A program made the translations under genes and the position numbers. DNA of 64,000 bases, taken from an uncultured Bacteroidales bacterium. Lineage in GTDB: Bacteria; Bacteroidota; Bacteroidia; Bacteroidales; FEN-979. Position 1 is the first letter of the stretch, and each line of letters opens with the position of its first letter. Location: the NCBI GenBank assembly GCA_903837605.1, contig CAILVF010000076.1, positions 45,321 to 109,320 of the forward strand, given 5' to 3'. Of the stretch, positions 52,007 to 61,453 are shown piece after piece. Below the pieces are notes generated by a model. It was not told where the DNA came from. It ran no database searches and saw nothing but the letters and a program-made list of their open reading frames with translations.

Positions 52007-53884
52007 ATGAAGACCGGCAAGCCACCACTGAACACTATAAAACTCCTTGAGAATATTTCTCTTGGAAGCGCTGTATTTGCCGTAGTCCTTTGCGTACTTA
52101 TCATTGTGAATTTCATCCAGGTCAGGCGGGCCGATCCCCTGAACTCACCGGCCATGACCGTACTTGTTGAAAAACTCCAGAATGATCCCTCCAACGACCA
52201 GCTCAGGCAGGAGATACGCACCCTGGACCTGATTGCGCGAAAGGCATTCTTTACCGCCCAATGGCAGGTGAGAACCGGCGGCTATCTTCTTTTCATCAGC
52301 ATCCTGGTACTGGTATCCTGCATCAAGGCTATAGAACTCATCAGGTCCAAGCTGCCTGAAGAACCGGCAGCCAAGCCTCTCATGTTTTGGGAAACGAGGA
52401 TCCTCAAACGGCATTGGCTGGTATATTCAGGTATAGCCCTGGTTGTGCTGACCCTCCTGCTCGCGTGGCTTACTCATAATGACCTTGGGAAGGACCTGAG
52501 GAACGCCGGGAGCGGGGAGCGGGGAGCAGGGAGCGGGGAGCGGGGAGCGGGGAGCAGGGAGCAGGGAGCGGGGAGCGGGGAGCGGGGAGCAGGGAGCGGG
52601 GAGCGGGGAGCAGGGAGCGGGGAGCAGGGAGCGGGGAGCGGGAATTCGGCAACCGTGATCAGCGATACTGCCGTCACCAGTCACCAGTCACCAGTCACCA
52701 GTCACGATTCGGCAACCGCCTTCCCTTCCTGGAAAGAAGTAACGGACAACTTCCCTTCGTTCAGGGGACCCGGAGGAATCGGAGTTACAGAGCGAACGGG
52801 CATTCCTACCAGCTGGGACGGAAAAAGCGGGAAGAATGTGAAGTGGAAAACCCCCATCCCGCTGCCGGGTTATAACTCGCCGGTGATCTGGAATGATAAA
52901 CTCTTCCTGAGCGGGGCCAGTGAAACAAAACGGGAAGTGTATTGCCTCGATGCAATCAGCGGTAAAATTCTCTGGGAAACACCGGTGCAGAAAATACCCG
53001 GTTCACCTTCCCAGGTTCCCGGCGTCAGTAAGGAAACAGGCCTTGCTGCCCCGACCCTCACAACCGACGGCCGATGGGTGTTTGCCATCTTCGCCAACGG
53101 GGACCTTATCGCCCTGGATATGGATGGCAGGCCCGTGTGGTCTAAAAACCTTGGATTGCCTGCAAATCATTACGGGCATTCCTCATCGCTCATCATGTAC
53201 CGCGATATCCTTATAGTACAGTTCGACCAGCGCAATTCACCGGCAGTGATAGGGCTTTCAGCAAAAACAGGGGAACAGGTATGGAAAACCGCAAGAAACG
53301 TAAAAATTTCATGGTCCTCCCCTTCCCTTATCAATACCGGCAAACGTATGGAACTTTTACTTGCGGCCGAACCCAGCGTAACCGCTTATGATCCCCTGAC
53401 AGGCAAAGAGTTGTGGAGCATCGACTGCATCTCAGGGGAAGTGGGGCCGTCGCTGGCCTATGGCGCAGGCATTGTATTTTCTGTCAATGATTACTCCACA
53501 TTATCGGCAATACAGACCGGCATCAGCCCGAAAGTGCTGTGGGAAAACAACGAATTCCTTTCCGATGTGCCCAGCCCGCTTGCAAGCGACAAATACCTTT
53601 TCCTGCTGACTTCTTACGGCACAGCCGTTTGCTATGATGCCCTGAACGGAACAAAATACTGGGAACACGATTTTGGCAACCCCGTTTACTCATCCCCCAT
53701 GCTGGCCGAAGACAGGGTCTATATCCTTGATAAGAAAGGCATGACGTACATTATAAAAGCCGATAAGGTATTTTCACTGATCAGCCAATGCCCCCTGGGT
53801 GAAGGGTCATTCTGTACTCCTGCTTTCACAAACAGGCATATTTTCATCAGGGGAGATAAGAATTTATACTGTATCGGAAAGTGA
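52007..53884 (+). CDS. membrane-anchored PQQ-like beta-propeller (3) with heptad low-complexity linker
   Basis: ATG 52007 is preferred; a TTG at 51974 would overlap the upstream gene. The 625-residue protein has three N-terminal membrane helices (about residues 17-40, 85-105, 135-155). A linker of repeated GSGERGA units follows (about 168-211) and then SHQSPVTSHDS, both encoded by heptanucleotide repeats. After the linker comes the propeller with FPSFRGPGGIGVTERTG as entry motif and blades DAISGKILWETP and DPLTGKELWSID. The repeats sit between membrane and propeller parts, where added length may be tolerated. It is the last gene of the first run. Confidence 0.78.
   Translation: MKTGKPPLNTIKLLENISLGSAVFAVVLCVLIIVNFIQVRRADPLNSPAMTVLVEKLQNDPSNDQLRQEIRTLDLIARKAFFTAQWQVRTGGYLLFISILVLVSCIKAIELIRSKLPEEPAAKPLMFWETRILKRHWLVYSGIALVVLTLLLAWLTHNDLGKDLRNAGSGERGAGSGERGAGSREQGAGSGERGAGSGERGAGSGEQGAGSGNSATVISDTAVTSHQSPVTSHDSATAFPSWKEVTDNFPSFRGPGGIGVTERTGIPTSWDGKSGKNVKWKTPIPLPGYNSPVIWNDKLFLSGASETKREVYCLDAISGKILWETPVQKIPGSPSQVPGVSKETGLAAPTLTTDGRWVFAIFANGDLIALDMDGRPVWSKNLGLPANHYGHSSSLIMYRDILIVQFDQRNSPAVIGLSAKTGEQVWKTARNVKISWSSPSLINTGKRMELLLAAEPSVTAYDPLTGKELWSIDCISGEVGPSLAYGAGIVFSVNDYSTLSAIQTGISPKVLWENNEFLSDVPSPLASDKYLFLLTSYGTAVCYDALNGTKYWEHDFGNPVYSSPMLAEDRVYILDKKGMTYIIKADKVFSLISQCPLGEGSFCTPAFTNRHIFIRGDKNLYCIGK
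52508..52640. repeat. 19-unit heptanucleotide repeat GGGAGC(G/A) inside coding sequence
   Basis: Exactly 19 tandem 7-base units, each GGGAGCG or GGGAGCA, with variation only at the last base. Because 7 is not a multiple of 3, three units make a 7-residue period (GSGERGA and variants), and the frame stays open. Confidence 0.95.
52644..52718. repeat. direct repeat ATTCGGCAACCG flanking the GTCACCA repeat
   Basis: ATTCGGCAACCG occurs at 52644-52655 and 52707-52718, exactly 63 bases (21 codons) apart. The GTCACCA repeat lies between the copies, which suggests a 63-base in-frame insertion or duplication. Confidence 0.85.
52673..52705. repeat. heptanucleotide repeat GTCACCA inside coding sequence
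   Basis: Four full units of GTCACCA and a partial fifth (GTCAC). Its complement is a rotation of the GTGACTG unit at 40571. It encodes the TSHQSPVTSH stretch of the propeller linker. Confidence 0.9.
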
Positions 53885-54034
53885 TTCTTTCGCCCGGGCG
53901 TTAATCCTGGTGATACTATCCTTTTGGATGAATATTTTACACTACCTTTAGCTGATCTGCATGATTTATGTAATAACTTTACAACATCATCACATTTGGA
54001 ATAACAAATTCTGATATTCTTCAATGAAGGTTAC

Positions 54035-57000
54035 ATGAACAACCGGGATAAAACAAAGGAAGAGTTGCTTCAGGCTATCAGTGAACTGGAGCTTCAGCTT
54101 GACAAGAAAGAGGAAGCGAGAATGGCATTGCAGGTAAGCGTCGAACGATACCGTGCGGTGGAAGAATCCCTGAATGACAGCCTGGCACGTAACAAAGCCC
54201 TGCTCGGGGCAATTCCCGACCTGATGTTTGTGTTTGACTCTGAATGCAGGTTTGTGGATTATCATGCCGAAAAACCGGAAGACCTCTATACAAATCCCGA
54301 ATTTTTCCTGGGTAAAAAACCTGAAGAAGTGCTGCCTTCGGATATCGCAATAATGACAGAGGGAAGAGTTAAAGAGATCCTGAAAACCGGCAAGCCTGAT
54401 TTTTCGACCTATGATCTCGAAATCGCCGGTGAACTGCGTCATTTTGAATCAAGGGGCGTAAAATACGGCAAAGAACATGTGATTTCAATTATCAGGGATA
54501 TAACCGACCTTAAAAGGGTTTCTGAATCAAACAGGGAAAGTGAAGAAAGATACAGGTCAATTCTCGTCGCTTCCCCCGACAGCATTTCAATTACCGACCT
54601 GCATGGCAACGTACTTCTTGTTTCTCCGGTAGCCTTGACGATACTGGGATATGACAGCAGGGACGAACTCATCGGAAGGCCTATAACTGATTTTATTATC
54701 CCCTCAGATGTTGAACGTGCTCTTAAGAACATAGGGCTGATGCACCAGGGCATTATGACCGGGCCCGCCGAATACACCGGATTACGCAAGGATGGAACCA
54801 CCTTCAGCATTGAAGTGAATGCTGAGTTCGTAAGGGGGGCCGATGGCAAACCCAATAAGATGGTTTTCATCATTCGTGACATCTCGGCCCGCAAACAAAC
54901 TGAGATTGATTTGAAAGAGAGCATAAAAAAATATCGTAATGATTTTATGTTCCTCCGTTCAATCCTCGACAGCCCTGTCGACATTATTGTGTTTGCCCTG
55001 GATAAGAATTATTGTTATACGACATTCACAAAATTCCATCAGGAAACCATTAAAAAGATATGGGGGGTTGATATTGAGTTAGGCATGAATATGCTGGAAA
55101 TTATTTCGGACCCGGCCGACAGGAACAGGGCCAGGAATAATTTTGACAGGGCTCTTGCAGGAGAATATTTTGTTCAAATCGAGGAATACGGAGACGCAAA
55201 GCTTCACAGGTCTTTTTATGAAGATTATTACAGTGCTATTAAAGATTCTGATGACAGTATTGTGGGAGTTTCAGTCTTCGTCGTGGACATTACCGAGCGC
55301 GTTAAAGCCGAATGGCACCGCGACCAGCAACTGATGTTTGCCAGGGCGCTGAACCAGATCGCTGAGGTCATTATCACAAAAGATAAGGCTGAAGATATTT
55401 TCGAAAGTTCTAACCGGATCATTGGTGAAACCCTTAAACTCGACAGGGCACTGATCTACGATATTTCTTTTGAGAAGAACCGGATTAACAGCTTATGCGA
55501 GTGGACTGGAGGGAATCATCCTGATATTATTCCCACAAAAGGCAAATATACTTCACTGGAGCAGTTTGCCGGTGCCTTCCATACCATCAGGAACACTAAA
55601 AGCCATATTGAAAGCCATCACAATGCAATAAATAAACATTTTTATGACGGAAATTCAGGAGAAGTCCTTCATAAACAATTAAATATTAAAAGCCTGATAT
55701 GGTACCCGTTTGCGTTCAACGAACATGGATATTACCTGTTTAGCCTGAACAAAATCCTGGAATCAAGGGCTTGGACAACTGAAGAATTCATTTTTCTTGA
55801 ATCCGTTGCCAAACAGGTAAGCCTGGCTTTGATGAAAATCGAAATGCTTGAAGAAAGAAAACGTTCTGAAAACCAGTTGAGAAGGCTATCCCGTGCAGTG
55901 GAACAGAGCCCGGTTTCTATCATAATAAGCGGTGCCGATGGAAATATTGCTTATGGCAACCCCAGGCTTTGTCAAACCACCGGTTATGCCATTGAAGAGC
56001 TGATCGGGAAAAATCCAAGGATCTTCCAGTCGGGTGAAACTCCAAAAGAAACCTATCTGAACCTTTGGGAAACAATACTTTCAGGGAAGGAATGGAAAGG
56101 TGAATTCCATAACAAACGGAAAAACGGGGAACTATACTGGGAATCGGCAACTATTTCACCTGTCCTTGACGGGGATGGCAAAATAGCGGAATTCCTCGCA
56201 GTAAAAGAAGATATTACTGAATGGAAGAACATGGTTTCAAGCCTTGAAGAAGCAAAAGATAAAGCTGAAGCCGGCAACAGGCTTAAGACCGCCTTTATAA
56301 ACAACATATCACATGAAGTAAGGACCCCTTTGAACGGGATCCTTGGTTTCAGCAACCTGATCACGCAGAATGATATTTCGGTGGAAGAAAGAACACATTT
56401 TTATTCTCTCATCAAGTTAAGCAGTTACCGCCTCCTCAGGACAATCACGAATTACATGGATATTTCCCTGATCGCATCAGGTAATCTCGAAATAAGAAGA
56501 AATTCCTTTGATGCTGACAGCCTCCTTCTCAGGCTTTATAACAGATTTCATCCATTGTGCCGGGATAAAAATCTCGGAATGCATTTTGAAACTCCTTTGA
56601 AAACGAAAAACGTCAGAATTAATTCTGATGCAGAGTTATTCCAAACCCTGATCTCTCATTTACTGGATAACGCTCTTTCATTTACAATAAACGGTGTTAT
56701 AACTTTGGGTTATAACATACAGGACGGGTTCCTTGAATTTTATGTAAAGGATACGGGTATTGGCATTGCACAGAAATTTCTTTCAGAAATATTTGAAAGT
56801 TTTACCCAGGCCGGATTGCCTCCCGCCGGCATTCATGTAGGCAGCGGGCTGGGTTTATCCATTGCACATGGCCTGGCCGGACTGTTGGGCGGCAACATCC
56901 GCGTGGAATCGAAGGAAGGACAGGGTTCAACATTTTATTTTACCGTACCCTACGAATCCCTTGACGAAGGTCCGGTAAGCCGGGAAGAGGAAAATCAGGT

Positions 57001-57382
57001 AATACCTTTACAAACCAGGCCCGTCATCTTAGTTGCAGAAGATGACGAATCAAATTTATTATTTATAAAGGCAATATTAAAGGGAACCGATATCAAGATT
57101 CTGATAGCAAGGAACGGCAAGGAAGCCATAGATCTCTGCCATGAGCATCCCGAAATTTCCCTGGTATTAATGGATTTGAAAATGCCGGTGATGAACGGGT
57201 TTGAGGCTACACGCCAGATAAGGTTATTCAGAAAAATACTGCCTGTTATTGCAGTTACTGCCTTTGCTTTAAGCGGAGATGAAAAAAGAGCTATTGAAGC
57301 CGGCTGCAGCGATTATTTTCCCAAACCTTTCGATAAGGAAGCCTTGCTTGGTAAATTAAACCGCTATGGTATCAAACTATAA
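54035..57382 (+). CDS. hybrid sensor histidine kinase (PAS-PAS-PAS-GAF-PAS-HK-REC)
   Basis: 1115 residues without a clear membrane segment, so a soluble sensor. A short coiled coil (about 1-50) is followed by PAS domains at about 55-165, 170-285 and 305-425, a GAF-like domain (about 430-610) and another PAS (about 620-735). The kinase core has H760 in NNISHEVRTPLNG, the N box LISHLLDNALSF, DTGIGIAQKF and GSGLGLSIAHGL. The receiver (about 1005-1112) has D1047 in LVLMDLKMPVMNG. The receiver has no DNA-binding output here, so it must pass the signal to another protein. It stands alone between the two redox gene runs, with 150 bases before it and 64 after. Confidence 0.9.
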   Translation: MNNRDKTKEELLQAISELELQLDKKEEARMALQVSVERYRAVEESLNDSLARNKALLGAIPDLMFVFDSECRFVDYHAEKPEDLYTNPEFFLGKKPEEVLPSDIAIMTEGRVKEILKTGKPDFSTYDLEIAGELRHFESRGVKYGKEHVISIIRDITDLKRVSESNRESEERYRSILVASPDSISITDLHGNVLLVSPVALTILGYDSRDELIGRPITDFIIPSDVERALKNIGLMHQGIMTGPAEYTGLRKDGTTFSIEVNAEFVRGADGKPNKMVFIIRDISARKQTEIDLKESIKKYRNDFMFLRSILDSPVDIIVFALDKNYCYTTFTKFHQETIKKIWGVDIELGMNMLEIISDPADRNRARNNFDRALAGEYFVQIEEYGDAKLHRSFYEDYYSAIKDSDDSIVGVSVFVVDITERVKAEWHRDQQLMFARALNQIAEVIITKDKAEDIFESSNRIIGETLKLDRALIYDISFEKNRINSLCEWTGGNHPDIIPTKGKYTSLEQFAGAFHTIRNTKSHIESHHNAINKHFYDGNSGEVLHKQLNIKSLIWYPFAFNEHGYYLFSLNKILESRAWTTEEFIFLESVAKQVSLALMKIEMLEERKRSENQLRRLSRAVEQSPVSIIISGADGNIAYGNPRLCQTTGYAIEELIGKNPRIFQSGETPKETYLNLWETILSGKEWKGEFHNKRKNGELYWESATISPVLDGDGKIAEFLAVKEDITEWKNMVSSLEEAKDKAEAGNRLKTAFINNISHEVRTPLNGILGFSNLITQNDISVEERTHFYSLIKLSSYRLLRTITNYMDISLIASGNLEIRRNSFDADSLLLRLYNRFHPLCRDKNLGMHFETPLKTKNVRINSDAELFQTLISHLLDNALSFTINGVITLGYNIQDGFLEFYVKDTGIGIAQKFLSEIFESFTQAGLPPAGIHVGSGLGLSIAHGLAGLLGGNIRVESKEGQGSTFYFTVPYESLDEGPVSREEENQVIPLQTRPVILVAEDDESNLLFIKAILKGTDIKILIARNGKEAIDLCHEHPEISLVLMDLKMPVMNGFEATRQIRLFRKILPVIAVTAFALSGDEKRAIEAGCSDYFPKPFDKEALLGKLNRYGIKL

Positions 57383-57446
57383 AAAGGTTTACCCCGGATA
57401 TGTCAGCAAGTAATATTATTTTTTTCTTTACGTTCCGGGATAGTAA

Positions 57447-59825
57447 GTGAAAGAGTTTGTTCAAAATATCCACGAGGTTGTCGACCGTATCGTAGCCCGA
57501 AGGGGAACCTCGGAAGCTTCAGTCATCCCTGTACTTCAGGATATACAGCATGAATTCAGCCATCTTCCGGAGGAGGCGCTCAGGTATACCTGTGAAATAA
57601 CGGGGATCAGCCAGGCCCGGATAGAGGGAGTGGCTTCATTTTACTCCCAGTTCCGCCGCAAGCTTACAGGGGAGCATATCATCAGCGTATGTACCGGTAC
57701 TGCCTGCCATGTGAAAGGCGCCCTTCTTGTTTACGATGCCCTGCGCAGGGAAATGAAGCTTTCAGGTGAAGAGGATACGGATGCTGCAGGCGTTTTCACC
57801 ATTGAAAAGGTGGCCTGTTTAGGCTGTTGCACCCTGGCGCCGGTAGTCAGGATAGACCAGGTTCCTTACGGCCATGTGATGCCTGAACATGCAGGGGATA
57901 TACTTACAGACTTCCTGAAGCGCGGCAAACCGGCTGTGAAGACCGGCACCGGGGCTATCTCTTCATCGGCAGTCAAAGGAGAGATACGGATTGGCCTGGG
58001 CTCCTGCTGCATCGCCAGCGGCAGCCAGGAAGTTAAAAACGAACTGGAAAAAACAGTTGCCGAAGCGGGTATCCGGGTTGATGTCAAACAGGTAGGCTGT
58101 GTAGGGATCTGCAACCAGGTACCTATCCTTGAGATCGTCAAACCCGGTGAGAACACTGCCTTTTATGCTCATATCAAACCCGAAGAAGTAAAAAAGGTTG
58201 TCCTCAGCCATTTTAAACCCGAGGGGACCTACCGCAAATTAAAGTCCCGGGTGGTGAATATGTTTGAGGACCTGATGGCGGATGAGGCGCCGCGCTCGGT
58301 GCAGAAGTATATGTTCGAGCAAAGGGATACCCCTCTGTCGGAATTCCTGGGTCCCCAGGTAAATATAGCTACAGAAAACCGCGGGATAATCAGGCCGTGC
58401 GATTTGCAGGAATACAGGAATGCCGGCGGATTCGAGGCATTAAGAAAATGCTTTGAAACATTGACCCCTCAGCAGGTGATCGATGAAATCAAGGCCAGCG
58501 GACTGAGAGGCCGTGGAGGGGCGGGGTTTCCGACAGGGCGGAAGTGGCAAATGGTTCACGATCAGCCATCAGCCGAAAAATATATCATCTGTAATGGTGA
58601 CGAAGGCGATCCCGGCGCTTTTATGGACCGTATGCTTCTTGAATCCTATCCCTACCGCATCATCGAAGGGATGATCATCGCGGCCTGTGCCACCGGGGCT
58701 CACAACGGATTGTTCTACATCAGGGCCGAATACCCGCTTGCAGTCCAGAGGATCACTGAGGCCCTCCAGGTATGCCAGGCCGAAGGGCTGCTGGGGGAGA
58801 ATGTGATGGAAAGCGGTTTTTCATTTAACATAAGAATATTCGAAGGTGCCGGGGCATTTGTTTGCGGGGAGGAAACGGCGCTCATTGCTTCCATCGAAGG
58901 CAACAGGGGCATACCACGGCTTAGGCCGCCTTATCCTGCCGTTAAAGGAATTTACGGGAACCCGACGCTGATAAATAACACGGAAACCTTTTCTTTGGTT
59001 TCATGGATCATCCGCAAAGGGGCTCCTGCCTTTGCCCGCATCGGCTCTGAAAAAAGCAAGGGCACCAAGGTATTTGCCCTGGCAGGTAAGGTAAACAGGG
59101 GCGGGCTTATTGAAGTGCCTATGGGTATCAGCATTCGCCGTATAGTTGAAGAGATAGGCGGGGGCATAGCCGGAGGCAAACAGTTCAAGGCAGTCCAGAT
59201 AGGAGGCCCTTCGGGAGGCTGCATCCCGGCTTCCCTTGCCGGTCTGCCTATAGATTTCGAGGCCCTGTCGGAAGCGGGGGGCATGATGGGTTCAGGCGGG
59301 CTTATAGTGCTTGACGAATCGGATTGCATGGTCGACATCGCCCATTATTTCCTTTCGTTTACCCAAAGCCAGAGCTGCGGACAATGCACTTTCTGCCGCA
59401 TAGGCACCCGGAGGATGCTGGAACTTCTTGAGAAGATACGAAGCGGTGAAGCTGTGAAAGCCGATCTTGAAAAACTTGAGCACCTGGCCCGCAGCACCCA
59501 GGCGGGAAGTCTTTGCGGGCTGGGGAAGACCGCGCCAAACCCGGTATTGTCCACACTGAGGTATTTCCGCCATGAATATGAAGCCCATATCAACGGTCAT
59601 TGCCCCGCGGGAAAATGTGCGGCCATCATACGCTACACAATTAACGAAGAATGCATTGGTTGCACCAAATGTGCGCAGCGTTGCCCTTCAAACGCTATAG
59701 CCTACAAGCCATACGAAGTTCATGCTATCGAGCAGGAAAAATGCATCAAATGCGACATCTGCCGGCAGGTATGCCCGGTAGATGCTGTAAAAATAATCAG
59801 TGACAAAGCCCAGGCGGAATGCTGA
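57447..59825 (+). CDS. fused NuoE-NuoF (HydC-HydB-like) NADH-oxidising flavoprotein
   Basis: 792 residues, GTG start. Residues 1-160 are a NuoE-type [2Fe-2S] domain (C82, C87, C124, C128 in VCTGTACHV and CLGCC). Residues 178-255 are a second thioredoxin-like [2Fe-2S] domain (GSCCIASG, VGCVGIC). Residues 290-690 are NuoF: GLRGRGGAGFPTG, CNGDEGDPGAFMDR, GAGAFVCGEETAL and CGQCTFCRIGTRRM. The C-terminus adds two [4Fe-4S] motifs (CIGCTKCAQRCP, CIKCDICRQVCP). Separate HydB and HydC subunits with these parts form electron-bifurcating hydrogenases and formate dehydrogenases. Here they are one chain with no hydrogenase nearby. The stop overlaps the next gene by 7 bases. Confidence 0.88.
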   Translation: MKEFVQNIHEVVDRIVARRGTSEASVIPVLQDIQHEFSHLPEEALRYTCEITGISQARIEGVASFYSQFRRKLTGEHIISVCTGTACHVKGALLVYDALRREMKLSGEEDTDAAGVFTIEKVACLGCCTLAPVVRIDQVPYGHVMPEHAGDILTDFLKRGKPAVKTGTGAISSSAVKGEIRIGLGSCCIASGSQEVKNELEKTVAEAGIRVDVKQVGCVGICNQVPILEIVKPGENTAFYAHIKPEEVKKVVLSHFKPEGTYRKLKSRVVNMFEDLMADEAPRSVQKYMFEQRDTPLSEFLGPQVNIATENRGIIRPCDLQEYRNAGGFEALRKCFETLTPQQVIDEIKASGLRGRGGAGFPTGRKWQMVHDQPSAEKYIICNGDEGDPGAFMDRMLLESYPYRIIEGMIIAACATGAHNGLFYIRAEYPLAVQRITEALQVCQAEGLLGENVMESGFSFNIRIFEGAGAFVCGEETALIASIEGNRGIPRLRPPYPAVKGIYGNPTLINNTETFSLVSWIIRKGAPAFARIGSEKSKGTKVFALAGKVNRGGLIEVPMGISIRRIVEEIGGGIAGGKQFKAVQIGGPSGGCIPASLAGLPIDFEALSEAGGMMGSGGLIVLDESDCMVDIAHYFLSFTQSQSCGQCTFCRIGTRRMLELLEKIRSGEAVKADLEKLEHLARSTQAGSLCGLGKTAPNPVLSTLRYFRHEYEAHINGHCPAGKCAAIIRYTINEECIGCTKCAQRCPSNAIAYKPYEVHAIEQEKCIKCDICRQVCPVDAVKIISDKAQAEC

Positions 59826-61453
59826 TACGAATTGATCACCGGGAAGTTGAAGCAGAGGAGGGCATGACCATCATGCAGGCTGCCGCATTGCTCGGCATTT
59901 CCATTCCCGCTCTTTGTTACCAGAAAAGCATAGCCCACCATCCTTCCTGCATGGTGTGCATGGTAAAAGATCTTGGCAGCGGCCGGCTGCTGCCGGCCTG
60001 CGAATACCCTATACAGGAAGGGATGAAAATTCAAACGCATTCCCGCGAGATCCAGGAAGCCCGCCGGGAAGCCCTGGAGCTCCTGTTAAGCGATCATGCC
60101 GGCGACTGTGAAGCCCCCTGCCGCAGGTCCTGCCCGGCTTTCATGAATATCCCCGAAATGAACAGGCTGATCGCCTCCGGGAAGTTTAATGAAGCATTGC
60201 AGCTCGTGAGGGAGGAAATTGCCTTGCCACTGGTACTTGGATACATCTGCCCCGCGCCTTGCGAAAAAGCCTGCCACCGGGCTTCCATCGATGGAGCGGT
60301 TTCAATTTGTCTTTTAAAAAGGTTTACTGCGGATGATATTTCCCGTTTGTATTCAGGCCTACTGCCATCCATCGAACGAAGCGGCAAAAAAGTGGCCATC
60401 ATAGGCAGCGGCCCGGCAGGCCTCTCTGCCGCCTTTTACCTGCTTCGACGCGGCCATCTCGCAGTATTGTACGACCAGCATACGGAAGCCGGGGGAATGC
60501 TGAGGCAGCATATCACCGAAGACAAACTGCCCCGCAAGGCCCTCGATGCCGAGATCAAAGTGATCGGCCTGATGGGCGCTGAATTCAGGCTTAATACCCT
60601 CGTGACAAAAGAATTCTTTGAGACTGTCCTCCTGAAGGAGTATGATGCGGTGATCGTTGCCAGCGGAAAGGAAGAGAAACAGATCACCGTTGATTTCCAC
60701 CTTGAGCGGGATGAACATGGGCTGAAAGTAAGCAGGGCTACGCTTGAAGCCCGGATCCTTAGTGAAGGTGAGACGGATCCCGGTTCCCCGTTCCCGGCTC
60801 CCCATTCCCGGTTCCCTGATCCCGGCATCTTCGCCTGCGGTAATGTGATCCATAAACGCCAGATGGCTGTGCGTTCGGTAGCCCAGGGTAAAGCCGCGGC
60901 ATTATCGGCCGACCATTACCTCAAAACAGGAAAACCGGGAGCTGACCATCAGCTTTTCAACTCCTCCTTCGGGCGGCTGGCCGAAGCAGAGCAGGAAGAA
61001 TACCTGAAAGAAAGCCCGGCAGCAGACCGGAATGAACCAACGAAAGGTTTTATGGGCGGGTTTACCGCAGCCGAAGCTTTGAAGGAAGCTTCAAGATGTA
61101 TGAACTGTGACTGCCGCAAACCGGCAAACTGTAAACTCAGGATCCTCGCAACCGAATACCAGGCCCGCCAGAAGCGCTTTGCAGGCCCCGGGCGCAAACT
61201 AATCACCAAATCGTTTCAGCATGAGTTTGTAGTTTACGAAGCTGAGAAATGCATCAAATGCGGAAATTGCGTTGAGATCACCAGGTCGGTCGGCGAATTA
61301 AAGGGGCTCACCTATGTGGGGCGAGGATTTGACGTAAGGATTAACGTTCCCCTGGGAGGATCCTTGAAAGAGGCCCTGGTCAAAACAGGCGAGAAAGTTA
61401 TCGAGGCCTGCCCTACGGGCGCCCTGTCATATAAGATCAGGAATCATGAATAA
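59819..61453 (+). CDS. 2Fe-2S/GltD-like FAD oxidoreductase lacking the NAD(P) domain
   Basis: 544 residues. The N-terminus is a NuoG-type [2Fe-2S] domain (C33, C44, C47, C61 with the standard spacing). A GltD-type Cys region follows (DCEAPCRRSCP, CPAPCEKACH), then an FAD Rossmann fold with GSGPAG (196-201) and EAGGMLRQHITEDKLP. In GltD and NfnB a second Rossmann fold for NAD(P) comes after this, but here the text runs from YDAVIVASGKEEK to GIFACGNVIHKRQMAVRSVAQGKAAA with only about 50 residues between, including a Pro-rich repeat stretch. The C-terminus has CMNCDCRKPANC and CIKCGNC clusters. It probably pairs with the NuoEF fusion. Confidence 0.8.
   Translation: MLIRIDHREVEAEEGMTIMQAAALLGISIPALCYQKSIAHHPSCMVCMVKDLGSGRLLPACEYPIQEGMKIQTHSREIQEARREALELLLSDHAGDCEAPCRRSCPAFMNIPEMNRLIASGKFNEALQLVREEIALPLVLGYICPAPCEKACHRASIDGAVSICLLKRFTADDISRLYSGLLPSIERSGKKVAIIGSGPAGLSAAFYLLRRGHLAVLYDQHTEAGGMLRQHITEDKLPRKALDAEIKVIGLMGAEFRLNTLVTKEFFETVLLKEYDAVIVASGKEEKQITVDFHLERDEHGLKVSRATLEARILSEGETDPGSPFPAPHSRFPDPGIFACGNVIHKRQMAVRSVAQGKAAALSADHYLKTGKPGADHQLFNSSFGRLAEAEQEEYLKESPAADRNEPTKGFMGGFTAAEALKEASRCMNCDCRKPANCKLRILATEYQARQKRFAGPGRKLITKSFQHEFVVYEAEKCIKCGNCVEITRSVGELKGLTYVGRGFDVRINVPLGGSLKEALVKTGEKVIEACPTGALSYKIRNHE
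60783..60824. repeat. degenerate heptanucleotide repeat (GTTCCCC/GCTCCCC family) inside coding sequence
   Basis: Six consecutive 7-base units: GTTCCCC, GTTCCCG, GCTCCCC, ATTCCCG, GTTCCCT, GATCCCG. GCTCCCC is the exact complement of GGGGAGC, the unit of the repeat at 52508. It encodes residues about 322-335 (GSPFPAPHSRFPDP), a stretch foreign to this enzyme family. Confidence 0.75.

Noticed and set aside
52673..52705. GTCACCA repeat as a CRISPR array
   Set aside because: Units are 7 bases with no spacers and lie inside a coding frame.
53891..53900. CGCCCGGGCG palindrome after a propeller gene as terminator
   Set aside because: A loop-free palindrome without a following T-run; not convincing.
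57393..57439. CCCGGA/TCCGGG inverted repeat before the NuoEF gene
   Set aside because: Only 6 pairs across a 35-base loop; likely chance.
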